A DNA stretch of 64,000 nucleotides, taken from assembly GCA_043753895.1 (NCBI GenBank), contig JAYUWK010000146.1, positions 1 through 64,000 of the forward strand, given 5' to 3'. A program made the position numbers and the translations under genes. A model generated the notes under the pieces. That model ran no database searches, had not been told where the DNA came from, and worked only from the letters and a program-made list of their open reading frames with translations. Below are positions 35,526 through 43,851 of the stretch, piece after piece. Position 1 is the stretch's first letter; the number at the start of each line of letters is the position of its first letter. This DNA comes from WLMZ01 sp043753895. GTDB lineage: Bacteria > Actinomycetota > Acidimicrobiia > Acidimicrobiales > Ilumatobacteraceae.

Positions 35526-36913
35526 GACTCGACTCCTGGTCGATCGAGGGGGAAACGCACCACAAATCGAGCGCCGCCTCCAACGCGGTCCTCGACCCAT
35601 GCCTCGCCGCCCAGGGCGTGAGCGTGTTCGGCAACGAGCGCAAGTCCGAGCCCGGTTCCCACACGGTGGCGCGCCGCGGTGCCACGGGCGAAGCGTTCGA
35701 AGATGCGTTGTCGTTCGCCACGGGCCACACCGGGACCGGCATCCTCGACGGCGAGTAGCAATCCACGGGCGGGGTCGGGTTCGATACTCACCCGTGTGGG
35801 ACCGCCACCATGTTCACGCGCGTTGTCGAGCAGGTTGGCAAGAATGCGTTCCAGGCGGAGCTTGTCGATCCACACAGTCTTGCGCGCGCTCGGGTGCACT
35901 TCGATGGGCACGTCGGCAAACCCGTAACGCTGAGCGATACGCGGAACGATGTCGTCGAGGCGGAGTTCCTCGTTGTGCAGGTCGCCGACCCCAGCTTCGA
36001 GCCGCGAGAGCTCGAGGAGATCCATCACCATCTGATCGAAGCGACGAACTTGGTTCACCACCACATCGAGGGCCTGTTGGGTCCGATCGGGCAGGTCGGC
36101 GCGGCGGGCGTCGAGCACCTCGACGGCTGCGCTGAGCGCGGTGATCGGCGAACGAAGCTCGTGGCTGACATCGGAGGCAAAGCGGGCCTCGCGCTCGATA
36201 CGAGTCTGCACCGCGTCAGCCATGTCATTGAACGATTGAGCCAGGCGATTCAGCTCAGGGTCGCTCTCTGGAGCGAGCCGTGTGTCGAGCCCACCCGAGG
36301 CAATACCGCCAGCGGCAGCTGCGACGCGGCTCACCGGCTTGAGCAGCCGACGACTCGTCCACCAGCCGAGCGCTGCGGCGAGCAGGGTGATGATCCCTGA
36401 GCCAACGAGCAGCGCCGTGCCGATGACTCGAAGCACGCGGTCGGTGGTGGCCAATGGAAACGCCTCGAAGTAGTTCGCGTTGGATTCGCGGATGCTCACG
36501 CCTACAGCGAGATACGGCTTGCTATCGATCTCGAAGCGCTGTTGCCCAGTCTGGCCATCGAGCACCTGCGCGAGCAGATTGGCGGGGAGCGATTCTTTGG
36601 GGAACTGCACCTTTTGCGGATACGACGTCTGGCCGACGAACAACAGCGCGAATCCGTTCTCATCGGTGCGAATACTGGTGATGAACCGTCCGAGGTCGGT
36701 GTTGCCGAGGCGGAGTTCGTCGCGTGCGGCCTTGGCATTGGCAAAGGTCTGCACCCGAGCAACCGACGAACGTTGATCGAGTAGATAATTGCGCGCTGCG
36801 GTATACGTGAGCAGCGTCAGCGCCAACGAGGCCACGAGTGCAGTGAGCGAGAGGAACAGCGTGACGCGTGTACGCAGGCTCAGCGTTCGTTTCGGTTGCT
36901 TCACCCGTGCCAC
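35522..36913 (-). CDS. Sensor histidine kinase (MtrB-like)
   Basis: A 463-aa membrane kinase. TM1 is ~17-38, an extracytoplasmic sensor region follows (~40-160), then TM2 ~162-184, HAMP (~186-240), and HisKA with H251 in SDVSHELRSP, the same phrase as in actinobacterial MtrB. HATPase_c has N box LLDNAREH, G1 DAGPGV and G2 GTGLGLALV. The GTG start at 36913. It follows the STAS gene and overlaps the LpqB-like gene, while the probable cognate regulator (37552) is transcribed divergently. In Mycobacterium, MtrB/MtrA control cell division and wall genes. Confidence 0.88.
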   Translation of the reverse strand: MARVKQPKRTLSLRTRVTLFLSLTALVASLALTLLTYTAARNYLLDQRSSVARVQTFANAKAARDELRLGNTDLGRFITSIRTDENGFALLFVGQTSYPQKVQFPKESLPANLLAQVLDGQTGQQRFEIDSKPYLAVGVSIRESNANYFEAFPLATTDRVLRVIGTALLVGSGIITLLAAALGWWTSRRLLKPVSRVAAAAGGIASGGLDTRLAPESDPELNRLAQSFNDMADAVQTRIEREARFASDVSHELRSPITALSAAVEVLDARRADLPDRTQQALDVVVNQVRRFDQMVMDLLELSRLEAGVGDLHNEELRLDDIVPRIAQRYGFADVPIEVHPSARKTVWIDKLRLERILANLLDNAREHGGGPTRVSIEPDPARGLLLAVEDAGPGVARGERQRIFERFARGTAARHRVGTGLGLALVAEHAHALGGEAWVEDRVGGGARFVVRFPLDRPGVES

Positions 36914-36971
36914 CCCGCCAGTGTTGCCGATTTCTCAGAGCGATGTTCGACGCGGTGTCAGCAGGTCCTGC

Positions 36972-37328
36972 TCACGCAGCTGCGGCCACGATCTGGCGTG
37001 CCTGGGCGAGGTTATGCAGGATCGGCGCCAAGGAGTCGAGGTCGCTAAGGATCAGATTGGCGCGCACGTCGAGCGACTCGCTGACAATAATCATCCACAC
37101 GCCCTCGCTCGTGGCAGCTCCGGCCAGCTCGCGAAGACCACGCAGACCCGCTGTTGACAGCGTGGTCATCTCGTCCATCTCGATGATCAGGCTGAACCCG
37201 CGCGGTACGCCGCCGAGCGTGTGTTGCAGTCCGGCAATGTGATCCGAGGTGGTGAGCGGACCGGACACGGTGAGAATCACGGCACCTAATGTCGCATCAG
37301 TGCGAGAACACAGTACGGGGGAAAGCAT
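36972..37328 (-). CDS. STAS-domain protein (anti-sigma-factor-antagonist-like)
   Basis: A 118-aa single STAS domain: ILTVSGPLTTSDHIAGLQ, SLIIEMDEMTTLSTAGLRGL, and a C-terminal helix. The T-L-S-T-A-G segment is at the site where SpoIIAA-type antagonists are phosphorylated on Ser, so S or T here could be a phospho-site. The ATG at 37328 has RBS GGAGG 8 nt upstream and is preferred to the longer open frame. It is first in the operon STAS-kinase-LpqB-like and divergent from the response regulator, an unusual neighbour for an Mtr-type system. No anti-sigma kinase gene is nearby. Confidence 0.78.
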   Translation of the reverse strand: MLSPVLCSRTDATLGAVILTVSGPLTTSDHIAGLQHTLGGVPRGFSLIIEMDEMTTLSTAGLRGLRELAGAATSEGVWMIIVSESLDVRANLILSDLDSLAPILHNLAQARQIVAAAA

Positions 37329-37551
37329 GTGCAGAACCTCCAGCATCGCAGTGGACAACATCAAAGAACTTGACAGCGCTACCGCCCGCTGATTTTGTGC
37401 CCACATTTCTGTGGTTGTTTCTCGCTGCCGGTGAGGCACCAGGGGGAGGAAGGTACCCCACCGAAGCAGCGTGAACACCTGTCATGATGGTGCAGGTGTG
37501 TGACGAGCCGCCGTCCGGCTTGTGCGATTTGTGTAACAGAATTGGTGGTCC

Positions 37552-38238
37552 ATGTACTCGCTGTTGTTCGTTGAAGACGATGATTCGATCCGTCTTGCGC
37601 TGCGTCTGGCCCTCGAGGACGAGGGTTATGAGGTTCGCGAGGCCCCCGACGGACGCTCTGGTCTGGTCGCTTTCGCCGAACGCGAACCCGATCTCGTACT
37701 CCTTGACCTGCGCCTTCCCGATATGTCCGGTTTCGAGGTCTGTCGAGCCATTCGCTCGAAGAGCATCGTGCCGATCATCATCGTCACGGCACAGACCGAT
37801 ACGCATGACCTCGTGGTGGGCCTCGAGGCCGGCGCTGACGACTATGTGACCAAGCCCGTCGTGCCCAAGGAGCTGGCAGCGCGAATTCGTGCTCAGCTGC
37901 GTCGGGTACAACTGCACGAACTGCCGGCCATCGGCGGTCGTCCCAGCCGTTTCGGAGATGTCGAGGTTCGCCATGAGCAGGGCATCGTTCTCAAGGGTGG
38001 GGTCGAGCTGAGCCTCACCAAGACCGAATTCCGATTGATGTGTGAATTCGCCGAACATGCGGGGGCGGTGTTGTCACGCGACCAACTCCTCGAGCGCGTA
38101 TGGGGCTACGAGTACCTGGGCGACAGCCGCCTGGTCGATGCGCACGTTCGACGCCTGCGATTGAAGATCGAGGATCAGCCCGACGATCCCAAACTGCTCA
38201 TCACGGTGAGGGGTCTTGGGTATCGCCTGCTTGCGTGA
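37552..38238 (+). CDS. OmpR/PhoB-family response regulator (MtrA-like)
   Basis: A 228-aa regulator. The receiver has acidic pocket EDD at 8-10, phospho-acceptor D52 (LLDLRLPD), a T and K (VTAQ and KPVVPKE). The C-terminal winged helix has LTKTEFRLMCEFAEHAG, LLERVWGYEYLGDSRLVDAHVRRLR and TVRGLGYRL, very like MtrA. It is divergent from STAS-kinase-lipoprotein across a ~220-bp intergenic region that likely holds both promoters; a single GTAAC near 37534 is reminiscent of half an MtrA site but is not a convincing operator. The 3' 38 bp overlap the convergent dinG gene. Confidence 0.9.
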   Translation: MYSLLFVEDDDSIRLALRLALEDEGYEVREAPDGRSGLVAFAEREPDLVLLDLRLPDMSGFEVCRAIRSKSIVPIIIVTAQTDTHDLVVGLEAGADDYVTKPVVPKELAARIRAQLRRVQLHELPAIGGRPSRFGDVEVRHEQGIVLKGGVELSLTKTEFRLMCEFAEHAGAVLSRDQLLERVWGYEYLGDSRLVDAHVRRLRLKIEDQPDDPKLLITVRGLGYRLLA

Positions 38239-40102
38239 TGTCGCGCAGGAACATTTCCACCTCGCTGCGATGTCGCGTGCGCTTCATCGGCGGCAACGCT
38301 TTGATGATGTCCCAGCGATAGGGCGCGTTGGCGAGCCGTGGATCCATCACGGCCACGACCCCGCGGTCTGATGCGGTGCGGATCAGCCGACCGGTGGCTT
38401 GCGCCAACAATGTGGCTGCGCGGGGTACGTCGATCTGGGCGAAGGCCCTGTTGCCGAGCAGTTCCTTTCTGGCAGAGAGCAATGGGTCGTCAGGGCGTGG
38501 GAAGGGCAGGCGGTCGATGGTCACCAACGAGAGCGTTCGTCCTGGAATATCGACACCTTGGAAGAAACCCGCCGTTGCGAACAGGCACGAGTTCTCGTCG
38601 TCGCTGAACGCCTTGACCAGCGCGGTCTTGGGCAGATCGCGCTGCGTCATTACGGCGAATGGCACGCGAGCCCTCACTGCCTCGGCCGCAGCGTCCATGG
38701 CCTTCCAGCTGGTAAACAGAGCGAGGGTCCGACCTCCGGCGGCGGTGATGAGTGCAACGAGCTCGTCATGCGTGGCCGCCGCGAATTCGGGCGACTTCGG
38801 CACTGGGAGGTGACGCGCGCAGTAGAGCATCGCGTTGTGTTCGTAGTCGAACGGACTGCCGACGTCGACGATGTCCACGGAGTCGGCGGGCAGTCCCACC
38901 CGCTCGGACAGCGACGCGGGAATCGTCGCGCTCGTGAGTATCGCAGTGTGTTTGTCCCAGACGCCGGTTCGCAGGGTTGGTCCGACATCGAGCGGAGCGA
39001 TCTCGAGCCGGGGTGAGTCCATACTGCCGGAGACGAAGGCCACGTACCCCTCGTGGGTGCCGATGGCGGTGTCGATGTGTTCCATCAATCGAGTGGCCTG
39101 CGTCTGTGCGCGCAGCTTGCGCTGCTTGGCGTCTTCCACGTCGGTGTCGATCGCGCGTAAAGCTGCTTGAGCAGTGTCGATGCGCATGCGCCCGTTGATC
39201 AACGCCGCGGTGATCTCCGCGGGGAGAGGCGCTGGGAGGCGCCGGCCGACGAACGGCGTCAACGACTCGCGTAGCGCCGTACCGGACTCCGCCACAGATC
39301 CGAGTAAAGCCGGGTCATCGAGGATGCGCTTGAGCGTGATCATCAAGCTGGTGAAGCGGCCGCTTCCGATGGAGACGCCGACGGTGTCGCTCATGATGTC
39401 CTCGAGCGAGTGGGCTTCATCGATGATCACCACGTCGTGTTCGGGCAACAGCATCCCACCACTGGCAACGTGCAAGCCGTACAGGTAGGTGTTCACCACG
39501 ATCACGTCGGCGTTGGCGGCGCGCTGGCGCGCCGCTTCTGCAAAACAGGGTTGGCCCATCGGGCAACGGGACGCGCCGGGGCATTCGTCGCTGCTCACCG
39601 AGACCGACTGCCATGCCTTGTCACTGGGCAGCCAGTCGAGTTCGGCGGCGTCGCCGGACGCCGTGGTGCCTGCCCACTCGCTGAGCTTCTTCACCTCGAG
39701 GCGCACCGTCGGCGCGAGTTCGGCAATCTCCAGTTGGCCAGTGTCGGTGGCATGCACTTCGCGCACACGCTGTAGGCAGATGTAGTTACTACGCCCCTTC
39801 AGGATCGCCCATTCGAACGGTCGACCGAGGTGTTCGGCGAGGAAGGGCAGGTCCTTCGACGCCAACTGATCCTGCAGTGCTTTGGTGGCTGTTGCGACCA
39901 TGACCCGTTGGCCCGTGAGGACCGCTGGTACCAGATAGCCCATCGTCTTGCCCGTTCCAGTACCAGCCTGTATCACGAGGTGCCGCTTCGACTCGATCGC
40001 GGCAGCGACTGCAACAGCCATCTGCTGCTGACCTGGCCGCTCCTCGGCTGCTGGCAACGCGGCAGTGACGAGCGCCAGTGCAGTAGTGAATTGCGTGCTC
40101 AC
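38201..40102 (-). CDS. DinG/XPD-family ATP-dependent helicase
   Basis: A 633-aa SF2 iron-sulfur helicase. Walker A is AGTGTGKT (46-53); four Fe-S cysteines are C109 (ICLQR), C174, C180 and C186 (DECPGASRCPMGQPCF); the DEAH box is IIDEAH; motif III region LTSATIP; motif VI QATGRLIRT. It is expected to unwind DNA in repair. The GTG start overlaps the uppS stop by 4 bp (GTGA), so it is translated after uppS. Its 3' end overlaps the mtrA-like gene antisense by 38 bp. Confidence 0.9.
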   Translation of the reverse strand: MSTQFTTALALVTAALPAAEERPGQQQMAVAVAAAIESKRHLVIQAGTGTGKTMGYLVPAVLTGQRVMVATATKALQDQLASKDLPFLAEHLGRPFEWAILKGRSNYICLQRVREVHATDTGQLEIAELAPTVRLEVKKLSEWAGTTASGDAAELDWLPSDKAWQSVSVSSDECPGASRCPMGQPCFAEAARQRAANADVIVVNTYLYGLHVASGGMLLPEHDVVIIDEAHSLEDIMSDTVGVSIGSGRFTSLMITLKRILDDPALLGSVAESGTALRESLTPFVGRRLPAPLPAEITAALINGRMRIDTAQAALRAIDTDVEDAKQRKLRAQTQATRLMEHIDTAIGTHEGYVAFVSGSMDSPRLEIAPLDVGPTLRTGVWDKHTAILTSATIPASLSERVGLPADSVDIVDVGSPFDYEHNAMLYCARHLPVPKSPEFAAATHDELVALITAAGGRTLALFTSWKAMDAAAEAVRARVPFAVMTQRDLPKTALVKAFSDDENSCLFATAGFFQGVDIPGRTLSLVTIDRLPFPRPDDPLLSARKELLGNRAFAQIDVPRAATLLAQATGRLIRTASDRGVVAVMDPRLANAPYRWDIIKALPPMKRTRHRSEVEMFLRDITQAGDTQDPSP

Positions 40103-40800
40103 AGGAGCGACAAGGCCGCGTCGAGTTCGTGCTCGTCGAAATCAGGCCATGCCTTCTCGCTGAAATACACCTTGCTACCGGGAATCTGCCAGAGCAAGAA
40201 GTTGGAGATGCGCATCTCGCCCGACGTACGCACCAGTACATCGACCGCCGGCAGGTCGGGGAGGTAGAGCCGTTGTCGGACGTTCTCGGCTGTTGCCGGA
40301 ACACCATCGACGATGATCTGCTGCGCCGCGCGTGCCAGTTCGGCGCGACTTCCGTAGTCGAACGCGATGGTCAGGGTCATGCCGGTGTTGGCCGCTGTGT
40401 CGGCGATTGCCTTTCTGATCGCGCGCTGCACGTATTTCGGCGTGCGTGCATCGGGAGAATCGAACGGGCGGCCGATCCACTGGACTCGCACGTTGAGGTC
40501 GTTGAGTTCGGCCACGCGGCCGAAGAGCTTCTCGTGGAGTCCGAGAATGTGGCGTACCTCGGTGCGTGGGCGAACCCAATTCTCGGTGCTGAATCCAAAG
40601 GCGGTCAGCCAACCGATGTTGCGCTTCACAGCCGCTCGCACAACACGTGCAAGGTTCTCTTCGCCCTCTGTGTGCCCGGCTGTACGGGGCAGGCCCTTGG
40701 CCTTGGCCCAGCGGCCGTTGCCGTCCATGATGCATGCCACGTGCGCGCCATCGCGCCCGGCCGGCTGTGCTTGGTTCGACGGTGATGTGGTGGGTGTCAC
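40099..40800 (-). CDS. uppS: cis-Prenyltransferase (UppS family) lacking C-terminal YxE and RRFGG elements
   Basis: A 233-aa isoprenyl diphosphate synthase that makes the polyprenyl-diphosphate carrier for wall synthesis. The catalytic motif is MDGNGRWA (25-32, D26), FSTENW (70-75) is intact, and RTSGEMRISNFLLWQ (191-205) binds IPP. After that the family norm is a Y-x-E tripeptide and a C-terminal RRFGG (the RxG motif that reaches across the dimer). Here the former reads IPGSKVYF and the protein ends at DAALSLL, about 12-20 residues early, with neither element. The stop is a genuine TGA overlapping dinG. The adjacent divergent gene encodes exactly the missing elements. The start is GTG. Confidence 0.9.
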   Translation of the reverse strand: MTPTTSPSNQAQPAGRDGAHVACIMDGNGRWAKAKGLPRTAGHTEGEENLARVVRAAVKRNIGWLTAFGFSTENWVRPRTEVRHILGLHEKLFGRVAELNDLNVRVQWIGRPFDSPDARTPKYVQRAIRKAIADTAANTGMTLTIAFDYGSRAELARAAQQIIVDGVPATAENVRQRLYLPDLPAVDVLVRTSGEMRISNFLLWQIPGSKVYFSEKAWPDFDEHELDAALSLL

Positions 40801-40824
40801 GGCACGGTCACGTTAGCGATCTCG

Positions 40825-40830
40825 GAGGGA
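40825..40830 (+). promoter_or_regulatory. RBS fixing the start of the UppS-like partner gene
   Basis: GGAGGG lies 7 nt before the ATG at 40838, making that start preferable to the in-frame GTG at 40877. It sits in the 37-bp divergent gap between uppS and the partner gene, so promoters of both genes must overlap each other or the coding sequences. Confidence 0.7.
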
Positions 40831-40837
40831 GTCGTCC

Positions 40838-41491
40838 ATGCGGTTCGATCGGGGTCTGCCGTGCGAGAATCGGGTCGTGGCGAAGAAGCGAACAGACACC
40901 GACGGGTCCGCTGTCCGCGACACCGAGCTGCTTCGCCATGTGCTGGTGGTGGGTGGCACCCTGGCCGAGTGGGACGAGCTCGGCGAGCGGCGTTGGGCCC
41001 AGCGCCGAGCGGATCTGGGTCGTATTGCCGCTGCCGCGGGGGCGATGTGGCTGACGCTGCGTCCCTATGAGCTCGGTGCTGTCGTGTCCTCCACGATTCC
41101 TCCCGATCTGATCGCGGGCGGCGCGAAGCCGAGTCTTGGCGCCGTTCAGCGACTCGTCGACATTCACGAACGATGCACGGTCATCGTCGATCCGAACCCC
41201 GACGGTCAGGCTCGGTTCCTCGCTGCTATCGATCAGCTCCGTGACGCGTCGGTTGCGGTTATCGACGAGGTCACGCTCGCTGGCGTGCTAATGGCTCCCG
41301 CTCCCGTCGAGCCCGATCTCACCGTAATTCTGGGGCCCTCGACGCAGCTGCCGCCATCGCTCGTGTGGGAATTGTCCTACAGCGAACTGGTCTTCATCGA
41401 TGCCCGTTGGGATGACCTGTCGGATGCCCATATCGAGCAGGCAATCACTGCCTATTCGCAGCGTCATCGCCGCTTTGGCGGTATCGAGTGA
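40838..41491 (+). CDS. Degenerate UppS-fold protein, candidate non-catalytic subunit of a heteromeric cis-prenyltransferase
   Basis: A 217-aa protein that aligns by eye with UppS end to end. RHVLVVGGTLAEW (33-45) matches the RHVAIIMDGNGRW strand, WLTLRPYE (71-78) the LTLYAFSSE strand, PDLTVILG (159-166) the VDLVIRTGG strand, and WELSYSELVFIDARWDDL (177-194) the WQIAYAELYFTDVLWPDF segment; the tail ends AYSQRHRRFGGIE. The catalytic Asp and GNGR, FSxENW and RxSN are lost, while Y181-S-E-L and RRFGG (211-215) are kept. This is the pattern of NgBR/Nus1, the non-catalytic subunit of eukaryotic dehydrodolichyl-PP synthase. It is divergent from uppS by 37 bp and overlaps recO by 4 bp. The subunit role is inference. 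Confidence 0.75.
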   Translation: MRFDRGLPCENRVVAKKRTDTDGSAVRDTELLRHVLVVGGTLAEWDELGERRWAQRRADLGRIAAAAGAMWLTLRPYELGAVVSSTIPPDLIAGGAKPSLGAVQRLVDIHERCTVIVDPNPDGQARFLAAIDQLRDASVAVIDEVTLAGVLMAPAPVEPDLTVILGPSTQLPPSLVWELSYSELVFIDARWDDLSDAHIEQAITAYSQRHRRFGGIE

Positions 41492-42207
41492 GCCGGCTGT
41501 ATCGCGATACGGGCGTCGTGCTCCGCACGTACAAACTGGCTGAGTCCGATCGGATCATCGTGCTACTGACCGAGGAGCACGGCAAGGTGCGTGCTGTGGC
41601 GAAGGGCGTACGCAAGACAGGGTCGAAATTCGGTGGCCGCCTCGAGCCGATGAGTCACATCCGTCTGTTGCTGCACCAAGGACGTGACCTCGACATCGTC
41701 AATCAGGTCGACACCGTCGACTCGCTCGCGCCGCTGATGGTCGATCTCGATCACATGACCCAGGGCCTGGCTGTGCTCGAGGCTGTGGACCAGATGGCGA
41801 TGGACCGCGAGCCCAACCCGCAGCTGTATCGGATGCTCGTGGGTGCACTGCGCACAATTGCCACGAGCGCTTCCCCACTCGTCGTGCCGGCGTTCTTCTG
41901 GAAGCTGCTCGCCCTCGAAGGTGTGCGTCCAGAACTCGATGTGTGCGTGCGATGCGGCGAAACCGAACCGCTGGTCGCCTTCGACATGGATCATGGAGGT
42001 GTGCTCTGTCGAAACTGCCGTTCGGGAGCACCGATCAGCGCCGAAGCGTTGCACCTGATGCGGCTGATCCTGGGTGGTCAACTGAACGTCGCACTCGCCG
42101 CGCCAGAGTCACAGGCATCCCACGAGGTCAATGTCCACGCCACTCGCGCCGTGGAGCATCACATCGAGCGCAAGCTGCGTTCCGTGGCGGTGTTCGAACG
42201 CCACTGA
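41488..42207 (+). CDS. recO: DNA repair protein RecO
   Basis: A 239-aa RecO with the N-terminal OB fold (YRDTGVVLRTYKLAESDRI; VAKGVRKTGSKFGGRLEP), a central helical domain, and a zinc site CVRCG ... CRNC at ~152-177. It loads RecA onto SSB-coated DNA with RecR. The GTG start overlaps the partner gene's stop by 4 bp (GTGA). The last codons and stop are part of a strong hairpin (42195-42232). Confidence 0.93.
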   Translation: MSRLYRDTGVVLRTYKLAESDRIIVLLTEEHGKVRAVAKGVRKTGSKFGGRLEPMSHIRLLLHQGRDLDIVNQVDTVDSLAPLMVDLDHMTQGLAVLEAVDQMAMDREPNPQLYRMLVGALRTIATSASPLVVPAFFWKLLALEGVRPELDVCVRCGETEPLVAFDMDHGGVLCRNCRSGAPISAEALHLMRLILGGQLNVALAAPESQASHEVNVHATRAVEHHIERKLRSVAVFERH

Positions 42208-42232
42208 GCCGGGGGCCGCTCAGTGGCGTTCG
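42195..42232 (+). terminator. Strong hairpin terminating the recO operon
   Basis: A perfect 15-bp inverted repeat (42195-42209 with 42218-42232; arm begins CGAACGCC) encloses an 8-nt G-rich loop. The left arm covers the last four codons and stop of recO. No U-tract follows, so it would be a stem-only terminator of a kind common in high-GC actinobacteria, or a 3'-end stabiliser. Confidence 0.75.
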
Positions 42233-42534
42233 GAATCGCCGTGCGCGGTCAATGGAAGTGGCGTCCCCTGCGGTGACTCGCAAGGCTGGAACTGGCGGCG
42301 ATGGCAGCGAGCAGCGCCGCCCAGTCGAGTACCGAGCTGTCGTGTCCGCCGGGGCAGAGCAGTTGTCGCGTGTTCACGGTTGCGAACCTACGATGAGGCC
42401 GATCGGGGGTCATGAGTATTCGTTACTCAAACCCGGACAATTTCGTTCCCATTGCAGGCCGAGAGAAGCCGCTCCCAGACCTTTTTGGAAACCATTTCGT
42501 GACTCGCGGCGAGTCGCCCATAACCTTGGCTCCT
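42233..42534. other. Leader region upstream of glyS, no gene recognised
   Basis: These ~300 bp follow the recO hairpin. The glyS frame is open upstream to ATG 42412, but those 41 codons are not GlyRS-like. No T-box consensus (TGGNACC) or glycine-riboswitch core was seen. A small hairpin GAGTA-N5-TACTC lies at ~42414-42428. It probably contains the glyS promoter. Confidence 0.45.
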
Positions 42535-43845
42535 ATGCCCGCCACCGAGCTCGAACAAATCGTCAACCTGTGTAAGCGCCGCGGTTTCGTGTATCCCTCT
42601 GCCGAGATCTACGGCGGCTTTCGGTCGAGCTACGACTACGGCCCGCTGGGTTCGCTCATGCTGCGCAACGTGAAAGACGCCTGGGTGCGTTCGATGGTGC
42701 AACAGCGCGACGACGTCGTACTCATCGATGCGTCGGTGCTGTCGCCGCCTCAGGTTTGGGAGGTCAGCGGCCACCTGGCCAACTTCACCGACCCGCTCGT
42801 CGATTGCACGAAGTGCAAGCAGCGATTCCGCGAGGACCATCTCGTCGACCCCAACGTCTGCCCGAACTGTGATGCCGTCGGATCATTCACCGAGGCCCGC
42901 GCGTTCAACCTGATGTTCAAGACCCAGGCCGGCCCGATCGAAGGTGCCGGTGCCGACGTGTTCCTGCGCCCGGAGACGGCGCAGGGGATGTTCTTGAACT
43001 TCGCGAATGTGCTCCAAACGAGCCGCAAGAAACCGCCGTTCGGGATTGCCCAGGTCGGCAAGAGTTTCCGTAACGAGATCACGCCGGGCAACTTCATCTT
43101 TCGTACTCGCGAGTTCGAGCAGATGGAGATGGAGTTCTTTGTGCCGCCCGCCGACGGTCCACAGTGGTACGAGTACTGGTGTGCCGAGCGCATGAACTGG
43201 TACCTCGAGTTGGGAATACCGGCCGCGATGCTGCGGATGCGAGCGCACGACGACGACGAATTGAGCCATTACTCCACGGGCACCAGCGACATCGAGTTCC
43301 TGTTTCCGTGGGGTTGGGGCGAACTCGAAGGCGTTGCCCAGCGAACCGATTACGACCTCAAGCAGCACGCTCAGCACAGCGGGCAGAAGCTCGACTACTT
43401 CGACCAGGCCACTAACGAGCGCTACGTGCCGTACGTGATCGAGCCTGCTGCGGGCGCGACCCGCACGATGGCTGCGTTCCTCTTGGCGGCATACGACGAG
43501 GACGAGGTGGGCGGCGAAGCCCGAACCATCTTGCGGTTGCACCCTCGCCTCGCTCCGTACAAGGTGGCGGTGTTGCCGTTGTCGAAGAAGGACACCCTGT
43601 CCCCGTTGGCTCGCACCGTGTTCAAGACGCTCAGCGAGCGTTACATGGTCGACTACGACGACACCCAGTCGATCGGGCGCCGCTACCGTCGTCAGGACGA
43701 AGTGGGCACACCGTTGTGTGTCACCGTCGACTTCGACTCGCTCGACGATGGTGCTGTCACTATTCGCGACCGTGACACCACCGAACAGGTGCGGGTGCCG
43801 ATCGATGCCCTGACGAGCGAGATCACGAGTCGCCTGGGCTTCTGA
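42535..43845 (+). CDS. glyS: Glycyl-tRNA synthetase (alpha2 type)
   Basis: A 436-aa class II synthetase of the dimeric eukaryotic/actinobacterial type. N-terminus CKRRGFVYPSAEIYGGFRSSYDYGPLG, CxxC-like zinc pairs DCTKCKQRF and CPNCDA, motif 2 region VGKSFRNEITPGNFIFRTREFEQMEMEFF, motif 3 around VIEPAAGATRT, and a C-terminal anticodon-binding domain beginning PYKVAVLPLSKKD. It charges tRNA-Gly. The ATG at 42535 matches the family N-terminus, although no Shine-Dalgarno is visible; ATG 42412 is a less likely start. Confidence 0.94.
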   Translation: MPATELEQIVNLCKRRGFVYPSAEIYGGFRSSYDYGPLGSLMLRNVKDAWVRSMVQQRDDVVLIDASVLSPPQVWEVSGHLANFTDPLVDCTKCKQRFREDHLVDPNVCPNCDAVGSFTEARAFNLMFKTQAGPIEGAGADVFLRPETAQGMFLNFANVLQTSRKKPPFGIAQVGKSFRNEITPGNFIFRTREFEQMEMEFFVPPADGPQWYEYWCAERMNWYLELGIPAAMLRMRAHDDDELSHYSTGTSDIEFLFPWGWGELEGVAQRTDYDLKQHAQHSGQKLDYFDQATNERYVPYVIEPAAGATRTMAAFLLAAYDEDEVGGEARTILRLHPRLAPYKVAVLPLSKKDTLSPLARTVFKTLSERYMVDYDDTQSIGRRYRRQDEVGTPLCVTVDFDSLDDGAVTIRDRDTTEQVRVPIDALTSEITSRLGF

Positions 43846-43851
43846 TTGTCG

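Noticed and set aside
37520..37551. MtrA-type operator (tandem GTAAC boxes) before the response regulator
   Set aside because: Only one GTAAC is present; the second box at the expected spacing is missing.
42233..42534. T-box or glycine riboswitch upstream of glyS
   Set aside because: Neither the TGGNACC T-box core nor tandem glycine-aptamer cores were found by eye.
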